Shown: piece after piece, positions 11,788 through 24,674 of the stretch
Numbering within the stretch: position 1 is the first letter of the stretch
How the letters are laid out: each line of letters begins with the position of its first letter
Origin: Anaeramoeba flamelloides
Taxonomy: Eukaryota > Metamonada > Anaeramoebidae
Direction: 5' to 3'
Length of the DNA stretch: 64,000 nucleotides
Assembly: GCA_027625915.1 (NCBI GenBank)
Contig: JANTQA010000032.1
Coordinates: forward strand, 558,001 to 622,000
Program-made: the position numbers and the translations under genes
The notes under the pieces: model-generated
Database searches by the model: none
Seen by the model: the letters and a program-made list of their open reading frames with translations, nothing else
Told to the model about the DNA's origin: nothing

Positions 11788-14700
11788 ATATAAACATATT
11801 TACAGATATGCTAATGTTAACATTAATTTATATTTTTTATTAATTTATTTTTAAATATTATTAAAAATAATTATTTCTTTACAAAAAATATTATTTGAAA
11901 TTTAAAAATAATAAAGAATACCATATATAATTTTCAAATTTAAAGATTTTCTTTTATTTTTTTGTAAGAAAATAAAATATTTCATTTAAGAAAACAGTAT
12001 ATTTTAAAAAATAAAATAAAATCTTATTGAGATCTCAAAAAAATTTTTTAGTTGTATTTTGTGTTTTGGCTTCTGAAATAGATGAGTAAAATCATTTAAA
12101 AAATTTATGAATTTGATTCTATTTGTTGAAATCCAAATTTCAAATGTTCTCAATATACACACTAAAAAAAGAAACGATTATTTTTATTAACAATTAAGTT
12201 AATTCTTGAAAATTGTACAATATATTTTTCGTTTTATGTTGAAAAGTATGGATTTAAAAAAAAAATTTTTTATTCTGTTATTCTTTTTCTTTGATTAATA
12301 TTTCAATTTAAATCAGAGCCAATAAAACTAATAGATTTGTGTTTGGTTAAATAAAACAATATTTGATAGAATTTTTTTAAAATTTCTCAATAAAATTTGG
12401 ATCTAATATCCAACTTTTTTTTAATTCTTGATATAAAAAACTTTATGTAATTTTGTCACATTTTAAATTAAGGAAAAGAAATTTTGAATAATTTTTTTAA
12501 CAAATTGTTTGGTCTTACAGTAATCATTAGAACAATTTAAATCATTTTTACATTAAAAAAAATAATTTTGAATTTTAAGGATAAAATTACTCTTAATTCT
12601 CAAATATCTTGAAGAAAATTTTATTTTGAAAAATCGAATTTCAAATTTTAAAAAAAAACACAACTTCTCAGTAAAATTTGTAATGACTTTAAAACTTTAA
12701 GAGTTAAAAAGATTCTTCTTTAAAAAATATCAGTATTTTTATGACAAAAGTGATTTAAATTGTTATAACAATTCTTGTGAATAAGACCAAATGGTTTGTT
12801 AAAAAATTACTCAAAATTGTTAATTTTAAAGACGGTCTATCGGGTAAATTCTTACTTTTTAAATCTGGTCAAATTTTGAAATTGGTTAAATTCTCAATTT
12901 TTTTAAAATAGTCAATTCTATGGAAATATATTGACTGTAAGATATTTAAAACATCTTTTTCGGGATTTTTAATGTAGGTTCGAGTATGTTACAACAGGTT
13001 TGGGTACTTTGGATGGTATGGTAGGATTTTGAAAAACAAAAAATATTTAATAAAGGAATTATATTTATGTAAGTTGTTTTAAAGTAAATTTTTTTTCTAC
13101 TTAGCTTTGGTAGTAAAAATTGGGTTTTGAACAAAATATAAATATATTTCGATTGACGTTTTCAACATTTTGAATTTTCTACAATCAAAATACCATAATA
13201 CTAACCAATCACAGTATAATCTTTGGAGTTTTTCCACTCACAATTATTCAAATTGATTTCAATCTTTCATATATGATGAAAGAAATCAAGAAAATCTTCA
13301 AAAATACGAAAAAAAACCAATTTGAAAATTTGTCTAATTTTGTCTATTGACAATATACACTCAATATCTTCAAGAAAAATTATTTTTTTTACAATCAAAT
13401 TTCATCTTATAAAAAAAAAACAGTCTCTTAGTACTTTTCGCAAATTATTTATAAATTTTAATGATTTGATCTATCCTTATTAATCAATAACAAATAATCT
13501 TCAATATATTAATTAAATCAATTTTTTTTTGGTTAGCTAAAAAAAATTATCCCCAAAAAGAGTGAATTAAATTTAATATTTGTATTTGTTACCATGAAGA
13601 CTATTTATTGTCTAACACTGATGAAAATTGCAATAAAAAACTTAAAAAAGTTGTATAATAGAAGAAAAATAATGAAGTTATTGATTTTTAATTTTAATAA
13701 AAAATTGAAAAAAAATGATCTCATTGAAAACATTTTCTTTTATGGATTTATGTACCGAACACAATTTTTTCAGATTTTTTATATTCAAAATTTGTAATTA
13801 AATAATGTCGTCAATATAATATTTGTAAACTTTCTTATTGTTGTCGTGGAAGACTGATCTCTTAGTGAATTTAATTCTAAAAAAAAAATCATAAATTTAT
13901 AATCTTTTATTATAAAATCAGAATAATTTGTTTTTTATTTGATATTTTTTCTTTTTCTAATTGATATTAAATATTATTATTTATCAATTATATCATAATA
14001 ATATAAAATTATTGAAAAATAAAACCATAAGAAACTAATTTTGAATAGAATAATCCTTTTTAATCTTCAGTTATTTACCAATCATGTTTTTTGAAGAAAG
14101 TTTTATATACACGAAATAATTAGATTAGTATCCTTTTTTTTGATTTATTTTTTTGTCAAATATCAAAGATCATCTAAATAATTATAAGACCAATTTTCTG
14201 ATTTTTTTTTCATTTTCCAATAAATTTTTCCCTTATCAAAATCTATATTTTTTTTGAAAAAAAATTTACATTTGAAGGTTCATTTATTTGGTCAATAAAC
14301 AATATGTGTATATATAATAATAAATTTAATAACAAATTAAAAAAAAAAAATTAACTGTATTTTGTAATTTGAAAAAAAAAAAAAAAGTAAAAACGAAATG
14401 CAATAATATCTGACTAACTTACAAGCTATTTTCCAAGATTTTTTCTTGTATGTAAAAAGTTTGATCCTTTTTTCCATTTTTGTGGAAACTTAAAAATCTA
14501 ACAAAAAATCCAATTATTTCATTAAAAAGTTATTTTCTTTGAAAAGGAAAGTAATTTTATTATCTGTAAAGGGGTGTTTAAAAAACAATCTTACAAATGA
14601 AATTGTTAAGTATTCTCATAACTCCTCTTATAAAAAAAATGTAATAATTATCTTAAACTTGAAAAAAATCTTATTTAAATGATTGAAATTAGATTTCACA

Positions 14701-16068
14701 TCATTTTTTTACTTTTATTCTCACAAAAAATAGGTGAAAAACAACCAAAATATTAAATTAAAAAATCACCAAAATATTTATTTAAACCCTTAAAATCCAA
14801 TGAATAAGCCAAAAGAAATACTTTTGAATTTGATACTTTTAAATCAATAATTAATTACACAATCTTAATTATTTAAATCCAGTTTGTGTAAACCCAACAT
14901 TAATAGTTTCAATTGATTTTACTTATTTTCTACTTTTTTAATAAATTCACAAAAAAAAAAATAATTCGTATTAATAATTCTAATAATAAAAAAAAAATTA
15001 ATATATATATATATTATCAAATAACTGTTTTTAATCTAAATAATTCCTTATTTATATCCTTAATATTTGTAAAAAGAATAATTCAATCTTTTAAAATTCT
15101 TGAAATTAAATAAATTATCAAAAATAAAATAAATAATTTATTGTTTACTAATCTTCAAGTATTCAATATTTGGCTTATTTTGGTGGCCTTTTGAATATAA
15201 GATTAATTTTCCCAAGGGAGTTTGTCTATACTATCGATCCCAATTTACTAAAAGTGAAATTTCCTTAAAATGAAAATTTTTTTGTCAATTTTTCTTATTC
15301 TTTTTTGGTACCAGAAATCAAACAAAAAGGATCTAATCTCTTTTAACTGAAAATAAATTAATCACTAATGGACTCCTTTAAAAATGTTTACTCATTTCTA
15401 AAAAGTTGGTAAAGGAGTTTGTTTATCAATCTTAATTAAATTCATGTGTAAATAAAAATACCCTAATGTCTTGGGGAAATAACAATTAAGAAGAGGTTTA
15501 AACATTTAATAAATTTTTTCAAAAATAGTGGAACTTTAGAGAAACTAGTGACTTACAAACGTTTTGCTTATTCTCGGGTTTTGATTTTTGAATTTGTGCT
15601 CCCTCTAGAAAAAAAGAAACCAGGTTTTCAATTTGTTTATTGGTTTTTCAAGACTTGAATAATTCTTTTCAAAACAAAATAACCTATTTCTGAAAGGAGT
15701 TTTTCAATGGTTGATTTTTCTGTCAAGGTGACTATTTTAAGTTTGAAGAGTATCAGATCGATAATTGTATATACTCTAATTGATGATTTCTATTTATTAA
15801 TAAATATTTTACCTTTGAGTTGCTTTTTAGTGTGGGTTTTTAAATTTTTCAGCAATTGGAGTGATACATAGAAAGAAATGATAAAAGGTTCCCTGTTCAA
15901 AAATCTATGACAAGAATACTTTCTAATGTAGTGTTTGGTAAAGGAAAATTAGGAATTCAGAAAAAAAAGTGAAAAGGAAATCATTTTTTGTTATTTTTAA
16001 CCAGACTAACCTAATACACAACTACAAAAAAAGAAAAAAAAATATATCATTAAAACAAGAACCCATAA
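11788..16068. other. Intergenic AT-rich DNA
   Basis: No gene is supported between the PP2A-A stop and the WD40 start. Short frames at 12946, 13594 and 14913 are low-complexity translations. The stretch holds a foldback (about 12485-12830), a related single-arm sequence near 13330-13520 and many A/T runs. The last few hundred bases (15170-15960) are less A/T-extreme but show no open frame. Confidence 0.5.
12485..12830. repeat. Foldback repeat (about 350 bp)
   Basis: Around 12490-12555 the words TTTTTTAACAAATTGTTTGG, TCTTACAG and AACAATTTAAATCA occur. Their reverse complements occur at about 12735-12825 (TGATTTAAATTGTT, then AATAAGACCAAATGG and TTTGTTAAAAAA). The middle part resembles 13340-13480 (CAATATCTTCAAGAAAAATT...), which suggests a dispersed family. 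Edges are approximate. Confidence 0.6.
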
Positions 16069-17670
16069 ATGACAAACAACAACAACAACAACAACAACAA
16101 CGATTTGGAAAGTTTTTTTATCCCCTCTTCATCTACAAATTCACAAAACGAAGGCATACAAAATCCACTCTTACAACTAAGATCACTCCTTAATGGTTTA
16201 GGCTCTAATCTTCAAAATGAGGAAAATGTTTCGATAATTTTCCCAAATTCAATCCCTTTTCGAAGAGTTCTAAGTCAAAGGAGAAGAATTCCATTGCGAG
16301 AAAATTCCGAAGACAGTTTCTCAGCTCTGATTAATTCAGATAGTGAGGTTCGTGAGACTCGAATGCCGCTAATGGGTGAAACATTTCTGAATTCGATTTT
16401 GTCTGATTCTGATAACGAAATAACCACACCCATTCTTGCACAACAAACAATTCAAGAATTGGAGGAAATGAGGACAGGGAATCGGGGAGTGGGATCCTCC
16501 GAAGAAGGAGGAGGAGAAGGAGAAGGAGAAGGGATGGAGGAAGAGCAGGAGCAGGAGCAAGAGCAAGAAGAGGAGGAGGAGGAAGGCGAAGAATGGACAT
16601 TTTTTTCTCGGGGAAGAAATTCAGGTTCTGATCAGCAGATCTTCGGCCAAAACGATTTCAGCTCAAATTCTGAATGGCCGCTAAGGCAAACAAACGAACT
16701 GTTTGATAAGAGTAATGTAAAAATGTATTTGAGGCCAAGCACTTTATACCACACGCAGCTGCGTGATTTGCTCAGAAATCCCTCAACCAACCCTGATCTT
16801 CTTTGCATACCACATAATTTCGGCTTGTGTGTGTATTCGCAGCAACGCAAAGATGTTCAGTCCTACATTGATTGCCAGTATCGTATTACTGCGCTTGATT
16901 GTCACGAAAGTATGTACGCCCTCGGTGGCTATAATTCGGAATTGATTATATGCTTTTCTGATAATGATCGAAGCGAAACGTTGTCCATTGGGAGCCTGAT
17001 TATCAATTGTGTCGAAATCTTACCGAATAAAACGAGCATTGTTATTTCTAATAACGATAAGCATCTGTATTTCTTAAGAATTCGAGAGAATGGAACGTTC
17101 CCCATAGAACAAAAGATCAATTTCAAGACGCCAATCAATTGTTCATCTTTAAGGCCAGACTCGGACGATTCTGTTTTTGCCTTGGTTGGTGATCAAAAGA
17201 TGGCAAAAATTATTGACATTAGGGCAAAGAACAAAACAATCAAAACACTTTATGGGGCGAATGATATTTCGATACACTGTGACTGGGATCCAAATGGACT
17301 CAATCTTGCATTGGCATCACAGGAAGGCGCTGCGTTAATTTACGATATCAGAAAGCCCAACCAAATGCTTGCAAAAATTATGTCCTCACAGTCACACTAC
17401 CAATGTAACCCAGTCAGGAATGTGCAATACTCAAAAGAAGGCAGGCTCCTATTGGTCCAAGAACAAAAAAATGTTGTTAAGGTAGTTGATGCCAGAAATT
17501 ACTCTGAATTTCAACAGGTAGACATCCATCAAAGTGGGGACTTGAATATCGTTGGTTCCTGTTTTTCAAATGATTCAAATTATTTTTATATTGCCTCTTT
17601 GAATTATATTTCCAAATACAAAATCAATTTACAAAATCGTTTTTATTTAAACTCGGGCGAATTTAAATAA
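16069..17670 (+). CDS. WD40 repeat protein, DUF2415/C2A9.03-like
   Basis: A single-exon frame of 533 residues. The N-terminus opens with a run of nine Asn (residues 3-11), followed by a disordered Ser-rich part and a long acidic Glu run (roughly 145-175). From about residue 230 the C-terminal half folds as degenerate WD40 blades, with landmarks TLYHTQLRDLL, CDWDPNGLNLALASQEGAA, IYDIRKP, VRNVQYSKEGRLLLVQ and VKVVDARNYSEFQQVDIHQ. The order and wording resemble the plant At1g36070-type and fission-yeast C2A9.03 WD proteins as I remember them. The molecular role of that family is poorly known; a scaffold role is inference. The ATG precedes the Asn run and an upstream frame overlapping it is only a shadow. 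Codon use is richer in G+C than the flanks. A 14-A tract follows the stop at about 17726. Confidence 0.85.
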   Translation: MTNNNNNNNNNDLESFFIPSSSTNSQNEGIQNPLLQLRSLLNGLGSNLQNEENVSIIFPNSIPFRRVLSQRRRIPLRENSEDSFSALINSDSEVRETRMPLMGETFLNSILSDSDNEITTPILAQQTIQELEEMRTGNRGVGSSEEGGGEGEGEGMEEEQEQEQEQEEEEEEGEEWTFFSRGRNSGSDQQIFGQNDFSSNSEWPLRQTNELFDKSNVKMYLRPSTLYHTQLRDLLRNPSTNPDLLCIPHNFGLCVYSQQRKDVQSYIDCQYRITALDCHESMYALGGYNSELIICFSDNDRSETLSIGSLIINCVEILPNKTSIVISNNDKHLYFLRIRENGTFPIEQKINFKTPINCSSLRPDSDDSVFALVGDQKMAKIIDIRAKNKTIKTLYGANDISIHCDWDPNGLNLALASQEGAALIYDIRKPNQMLAKIMSSQSHYQCNPVRNVQYSKEGRLLLVQEQKNVVKVVDARNYSEFQQVDIHQSGDLNIVGSCFSNDSNYFYIASLNYISKYKINLQNRFYLNSGEFK

Positions 17671-20600
17671 ATACAATTTATTTTATATCAAATAGATGTG
17701 TTTAAGCATGTAATTTGACTATTTGAAAAAAAAAAAAAAATTAAATTAAATTGTAAAAAAATAATTCATTCTAAAAAGCCAAAAGGCTCTTTATTTTATT
17801 TTTTTTTTTTTACAAAGATAGATATTGAATAATAAAATAATTAGAAACCGATTCAGTTTATTTCTTTTTAAAATTTTGAGTTAAAAAATCATTTTTTTAT
17901 TTTATAAAAAAACAAATTTGAAGAAAAATTTATTTGAAAATATTATACAAATATTTTTTTCTTGTTTAGGAATTGTTTTGAATTGATGTTTAATCTTATC
18001 AGTAATATGGATGAAAAATAAACATTACTCCTCGCGTGATTATTGGGTTTAATAATTTTTATTTCTCAAAATATTTTCGTTACTAATTGAAAAAAAAACA
18101 TGTAAAAAAATCGTTTCGAATTGAATTTTTCAAATAAATTTTACGTTTTTCATTATTTTTGTTATTCTAAAAAAAAAATAATTCAGAAAACTGTTTCTTG
18201 ATTTTATCTCAAAGTTTTGATGAAATTAATTTCATTTTTTTTTTGTGATTACAAGTTTTTTTTATTCATTTTAACAAAAATTTCTCTTTTTATAATATTT
18301 TATCATTAATTATTTGTTAAAATATTAATAGAAATATTGTTTCGAGTATTATTTTTTGAAAAATATAATATTCAACAAATCTGAATGTTTTTCAAAATTA
18401 GATATTTTTAAATAAATTCATACAGTAATTATAAATTTTTATAGATTGAATTGATGTAAACATTAAAATCAAAAAGATTTATAGATTTGAAATAAGTTTT
18501 TATCAGTAAGATAAACAAAATTTGCTAAATTTTGATTAAATTTATGTTATATATTAAGTTCAATAGATATTCTTTCTTAGAATATAGTATTTTTTAAAAA
18601 GTCAAAAAAATAAAATTTTTTTATAACAAATAAGTTTACTTTTGTTGTTATTAATGAATTTTTAATTGTTATTTTTTTTTATGTTATCACATACTAGTTT
18701 TATTTTTTTCTGTTTAGATGACCACTATTTGTTTATTAAAGCTTTGATTTTTTATACAATAATAAACTTTTTACATTCTTAAATTTTTCGAAAAAATACA
18801 TTTTTTTCTATGGATTTTTTAGGAAAATTATTAAATCATTTTTTATTTGTTATCTATAATTTAACTATTAATTAGATTATATTTAACAATTAATTTAGTT
18901 GTTACTTCTTATTTTTATTATATATTCCAAAATATTTGATTAAAATTTAAAATAATGATATAAAATTAATGATGTTATAATTATATAAAAAAAATATAGG
19001 AAATGATTAAAATTTTAGATTCATTTTTGCTTTGTTTGGAAAAAAATGTTAATTTATGTTGAGAAACAGATTCTTGGGTGATTTTATTCTCTTGATATGG
19101 TTAATGGGCAAAATATCGGTATTTTTTGTAGATAAACATAGTAATTAAATTTTTAGTGTTCCTTGTTTGGGTAATAATTCCTGGTATATTTGAAATATCT
19201 TAAAACAAAATCAATATTTTAGGAGGTGTATTCTTATAGTTGTTGTTGATATGAGTTTTGGTGGTTATTTCAATTGCCCCGTTTTTAAAATTTCTTTTAT
19301 TTTATTTTATTTATATTGAAAATTATTTATTGTGTGTTTTGGAAAAGTTTTGAATTTGATATTGTAATTTATAAAACAAATTTGAGTTAAATAAAATACA
19401 AAAATTATTTCTTTTATATTGAAATTAACTTAGAATATTAAAAATGAATTATTTCGGATAAAGAAGAATATAAATTATTGGATTTTTTTTTGAGATTGGT
19501 TATTTGTATTATTTTTTACAATAACTCCTTTAAACAGTGTTTTGAAGGACTGATAAACCTGGTATTTTTATTATAATAATTCTTATAGTAATTGGGATAA
19601 AAAAAATCCAATATAAAAATATCGAAATTTTGGTTTAATTATTAAAGAATTTCCAATAAAAAATGAGGTTGGTCCATTTTCCAAATCATTTTATCAACAA
19701 TACAAGGAAATTATTTTATAAAATTTTCAAAGAAGTAACTTCCCTACAAAGCCTTAAATTTCCAAAAAGTTAAAATTATGAAATATTCTTCTCACTTTTC
19801 AAGAATTGAAATAATTTTAAAATTTTTTACAAAATCATATACTTTATTACAGCAAAAATTTTTTTTTCAAAATAATCTATTTGACCTTTCTTCTGGTTGA
19901 ATCAAAAAAAATAAGGGTTTTTCTTTGAACAATTACCATATAATAGTCAAAAAATCACCAAAAAGAAATGTTGTAAAATAAAGTAAAGCAATGTATCTTT
20001 TTTTTATCATTATTTTAAATAAATATGGATTCTTAAATATTGAAATTTGATTATAACAATGAAACTAAAATATAAAAATAAATAATTTCTTTTTACAAAT
20101 TTTTGGTTTGTTGCATTAATTATTTTCAACTTTTCAGAAAAATGTAATAAAAGAAAAATAAAATATTTAAATGAAATCAATCGATTTTAAAAAGAAATTT
20201 GACCAATTGAGAACCCAAATAATAGTATTGTTGGGACTTATTGTTATTTCATTTTCCAACCATTAAAAAATTATATTTATAATAAATTTTTATTTAACAA
20301 GTCAACCCAAAAATGATATTATTTTATCTATTGAATTTTTTTTAGAATTGGGATATTGTTTGAAAAAAATCTTTTTACTTTTTCAATTTTATCAATTTAA
20401 AGTTGAATTTTCAACTAATCTTAGAGATTTGATGAGAGGTGAAGATTTTTTTTGTGATTTCAAATGGAAAATTTAACCAGTAAAATAATAATAAGGAAAT
20501 AATTTGTTTGATTTAAAGTCCTATGAGACTATTATATGTTCATTTTTAAAAAAATCATATTTTTAATTTATTTTTGATTGATATTTTAATGACTCAACTG

Positions 20601-23154
20601 TAATAATTTTCTTTTCTATAATGCAAAGAAAAAAAATGAAAATGAACTAATAGAAAATAATTGAAATTAAATAAAAATATAATAAATTACTGTTTAAGAA
20701 GTTGGAAATAGGTTAATTAATTTTGGATTCTATAGTTTCTTCATCAAATGTTGATGTCTTTGTTCCAACTATAAATAACAACCCAAAATATAAATTTAAT
20801 GAAGATTACTTTGATCATTTATTCAATCATTAAATTGATTTTATTCAAAAAGAAAAAAAATTAAACAAAGAACTTTTTTTCCTTTGAAGTTTATATTTAA
20901 AGTGGTTTTGGTTTAATATATAGTGTGTTTTTTCTATAATTTTACACAATTAAATGTCAAAAAAAAATGGGTTTCTCTTAGTTTGATGAAACAATATTTC
21001 AATCAACCGATTACTAATTTTCAAATGAAAAATAAGAACTATCTCATTTAGATTTTAAAAAAATCAAGAAGAATTATGAATAATTAACTCTACCATTAGT
21101 GGTTGTAAGAACTCTTTTAAATTGGATTTTTAATACAATTATTTTTGTATACAAAATGTTTTTAATAATCTCTTGGTATTAAAGATAAATTTAAATCATT
21201 TTAAAAGAATTTATAAACAATCTGTTTTATGTGAATGTGTATTCAGAAACTAATTTTTCAAATAATAATGATAAAAAACCTTTTCAAGAAAAAAAATTAT
21301 TATTTTTCCAGAGAAAAAAAGTATATTTTCGAAAATCAATTCCATAACTTGGAATTTTTTTCAAAAAAAAATCACTAAATTTTGTGTTTTTTAAATATAC
21401 TCACATAAAAAACATTATTATACATAATAAAATTGAAAAGGGGTTTACAACTTTAATAGATATTAATGGGAAATGAAAAAAAAATTAAATTTTTCACTGG
21501 TATTTTTTTTCATTTTTAATTGGAAAATTTTTTGAAATTTTTATTAGACTTAGTTTAGAGAGATTATTTGAATCTATTTTTTAAAAAGTCTAAAAATAAT
21601 CATATTTTCCAATTTTCAATCAAAATAAAATATTTATTTCAAAAAATATTGTTAAATAAAATTTAAAAACTGATTTTTTTTCTGTTTTTGGAATATTTTT
21701 TATCATTATATTTTTTTTTCAGTTTTGAGTTCTAAATATTGTGGAAAAAGGGGGAAACAGGGAAAAAAAGTGAAATGTGGCTATTAATAGTGAACATTAA
21801 TAGAACCTGAAAATTCAAAGTAAGATCAATTAAAAAAAGAATAAATAAATAAATAAATAAAGACAAAATGAAGTATTCAAGGTAATAACAGTTTTTTTAA
21901 TACTACCTACTGGTATGGGGTTTTTCTTTGATTGATCAATTATTAAAATTTTATTCAAACAATTGACTATTTTTGCGATCTCCAAAACCACACAGACAAT
22001 TTCGATAATAAAGTTTATTTAAATTGTATTTGTTGGTTTGAATGAAAATAATATAATGGATTATTATTTGAAGTTAATTGGTTTCTTCTTTTTATTATTT
22101 TTACTTTTCATTTTTAGTAATTTTTCAAACTAAAAACTGTCTTTCACTTTTTTTCCCTGTTTCACTTTTTTTCAAATGGTAATATATAGTCCATGGTTTT
22201 TCTATAAATCGTTTTAAAATTTATTGTTTTTTCGTACACAACGCTCGATCAAAAATACATTTGTTTAAAACTTATTTCAAAAAAAAAGATATCGCTAAAA
22301 TAGACATTTTTTTTAAAAAGTCAGTAATTTTGAAAAAGGGTAATATTCAAATCATAGTGTTTTCAAAATCTATCTTCTCTTAATTACATAAAATTATCAT
22401 AAATTTAAAAAAATAATTTATAAAAGATGCATAACTGAAACCCAATATTTAGTTTTGGCTAACTTACATTTTCAGAATTTATTTTTGCATTGTAGTGTAA
22501 TGTATATAAAATAATAATAATTCCCAGTATCTACATTAATAGGGAGACGTTTTTAATTTAGTATACTCAAATAATAAATTTTATTTGTATTTCAATTTTA
22601 AAAAATGAATTTTGGTGATCGAAAACTGTTGAATTTGAATTTAATAATTTTAGTTCTATGTTTTGAGATCGTAATTTATGATCCTCAATAAGATATTAAA
22701 TTTAATAATACTTTGAGATATTTGTATTTCATATACATAACTTGAAATGAAAGAAGGGATGAATAAAAATTAAAAATGAATAATAATAAATAAATAAAAA
22801 ACAAATAGGAAAAGGAGGGTTTTTTTGCGCTGATAGGCAAAGTCTTGTGTAGTGTGTAATGAATTATTAAAAAATTTTCAAGTTTTTGTTTTGAAATAAA
22901 ATAAAAGAAAAAAAAAAAAAATTAAAGATTCAACAATAATAATCATAATTAAAATGTTTAAAAATAAGAATAATAATCATAAAAATAATGTTAAAAAAAA
23001 ATAATAATGTTAATAATTAAAAAAGAGTTTATTTTGAGATGGCACTTCAAAATTTCTAGAGAATTTTTGTAATGAAAATTTCAAAAATCAATCATAATAA
23101 AAAAAAAAAAAAAAAATTAAAAAGAAAATATTAAAACTATATTTTTAAAAATTT
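17671..23154. other. Long intergenic AT-rich region
   Basis: About 5.5 kb without a supportable gene on either strand. It consists of A/T runs, short TAAATAAATAAA repeats (near 21840) and one foldback element (21735-22180). A locally G-richer patch (22815-22860, GCGCTGATAGGCAAAGTC) stands out but matches no RNA gene I recognise; it lies downstream of the gene ending at 23155. Confidence 0.5.
21735..22180. mobile_element. MITE-like element with about 35-bp terminal inverted repeats
   Basis: The left end contains GGGGGAAACAGGGAAAAAAA followed by GTGAAA (21750-21776). The right end contains TTTCACTTTTTTTCCCTGTT followed by TCAC (22141-22167), its reverse complement. The 370-bp interior is AT-rich and non-coding. 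Ends and target duplication could not be fixed. Confidence 0.65.
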
Positions 23155-24381
23155 TTACTTTTTGGAACGTAAATTTTTCAATAGGTCATCAATCTCTCTC
23201 ATTTTATCATCATTATTATTAGTGGTAGAAGATGATGTAGATGATAAATTAGGCATTGGTGTGGTTTTTGTGGAAGTGTTTCTAAGAGCTGTAGTTTTCA
23301 TTCTTGATAAAAGATCATTAACGTTTGTTGATGTTGTGGTATTTTTATTTGTTTTTAAATTGGAGTAATCAAATTTTGAGTTGTTTGAACGGTTCGAGAT
23401 TCCTCCAAGAATGGAATTAAGATCCTTCTTTTGGAAATTGGATGTTGTTGTTGTTGTTGTTGATTGTGTTGTTGAAGATCCCAATCCTCTTTTTAGCCTT
23501 GATAATCTATCCATAGAGTTTCCAGTAGTTGTTGTTGTATTTGTATTTGTTCTTGTATTAGTATTCAATTGGGTGTTCGGTTGTGTGTTTGTATTGTTAT
23601 TATTTATGTTTGTAGTTGTGGTTGTGGTTGTGGTTGTGGTTGATGACGAAGAATTATTTGTAGTTTTTAATTGACTAAGAAGTCGATCAATTTCTTCCAT
23701 TTTTCCGTTTGTATTATCATTTTCTTGTTTTGTATTTGTTTGCATATTTGTTGTTTGTGTGTTACTAACACTTTGCATATTATTATTAAAATTGGTATTA
23801 TTATTAAAAGTGGTATTATTATTAAAATTAGTATTATTATTATTATCCATATTATTATTATTATTAAAAGACATTTCATTTCCCATTAAATTTTGTAATT
23901 TTTGTTCCTGTTCCTGTTGCTGCTTGTCAAATTCATTATCAAGATTTGTTTGTCCCATTTGCTGTTCTTGTTGATTATAATTCGTTGTTAAATCTTCATT
24001 TTGATTAATATTATCCATATTATTATTTTGATTTTGATTTTGATTATCATTAATATTAACATTATCAGTATTATTTCTTTGGACATTTTGTTGAGGATCA
24101 AAAGTTTCAATTTTTTGTGACTGTTTTTTTAATTGAGATAAAAGTCCATCTATTTCTTGTGCTTTTTGGGTTCCATTTGTAGTCATTAAATTTTCTAGTT
24201 TTTTCTTTGATTCTTCTTTTTCTTTTTCAAGTTCTTTATTAACTTCCTCCTCTTTTTTTGTGTCAGTGTGCATTACAGTAATTTGTTTTCGCACCATGTT
24301 TCCTAATAATCCCTTTGGCTTTGGCTTTTGAACTTCTTCTTCTTCTGCAATTATTATTCCTTTTCTTCGATATCTTGGCAT
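23155..24381 (-). CDS. Unrecognised Asn/Thr/Gln-rich protein with repeated LLSxLK motifs
   Basis: A single-exon frame of 408 residues that I do not recognise. It begins with a basic stretch (MPRYRRKG), a short acidic run and a charged helix-like segment (40-66), and is then mostly low-complexity Asn, Gln and Thr. Through this run short amphipathic motifs: EIDGLLSQLKK (76-87), EEIDRLLSQLK (229-239), MDRLSRLKRG (290-299), VNDLLSRMK (354-362) and REIDDLLKNLRSKK (395-408). A second motif, KLENLM / KLQNLM, occurs at 61-66 and 161-166. This motif-plus-linker layout suggests repeated docking helices on a disordered, prion-like chain, but that is inference. The long uninterrupted frame and the conserved motif spacing argue it is a real gene. 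Nothing in the neighbourhood points to a pathway. Confidence 0.7.
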   Translation of the reverse strand: MPRYRRKGIIIAEEEEVQKPKPKGLLGNMVRKQITVMHTDTKKEEEVNKELEKEKEESKKKLENLMTTNGTQKAQEIDGLLSQLKKQSQKIETFDPQQNVQRNNTDNVNINDNQNQNQNNNMDNINQNEDLTTNYNQQEQQMGQTNLDNEFDKQQQEQEQKLQNLMGNEMSFNNNNNMDNNNNTNFNNNTTFNNNTNFNNNMQSVSNTQTTNMQTNTKQENDNTNGKMEEIDRLLSQLKTTNNSSSSTTTTTTTTTTNINNNNTNTQPNTQLNTNTRTNTNTTTTTGNSMDRLSRLKRGLGSSTTQSTTTTTTSNFQKKDLNSILGGISNRSNNSKFDYSNLKTNKNTTTSTNVNDLLSRMKTTALRNTSTKTTPMPNLSSTSSSTTNNNDDKMREIDDLLKNLRSKK

Positions 24382-24674
24382 TCTCTAATAATAATTTTCA
24401 GATTTTTTTTAGATTATTAATCATAATTAAAATATTAAAAAAAGTTTTAGATTCAAAATAAGGATCAAAAAATTTAAAAAAAATTATTGAAATGTTAAAA
24501 TTGAATAATTATTCATAGAACTATTAATTTTTCACTATTATTAGAAATTAGGGATTTTCAAAATGAAACAATGAGAAACAAGTACAAGTTAAGTGTTTCG
24601 TTATGTTTTTAAAAAGTTTTGAGTGGTGTCATAAAGCGCAGTAGAGTTATGTAGTGTACATAAGTTTTTTTTTT

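Noticed and set aside
12970-13025. GGTTCGAGT string suggesting a tRNA T-loop
   Set aside because: No matching acceptor, D or anticodon stems around it.
22815-22860. G-richer patch considered as a snoRNA or other small RNA
   Set aside because: No convincing C/D or H/ACA boxes or pairing; only composition supports it.
23162-23974. Plus-strand Val/Leu-rich frames
   Set aside because: Complement of the Asn/Thr-rich repeat codons in the minus-strand gene.
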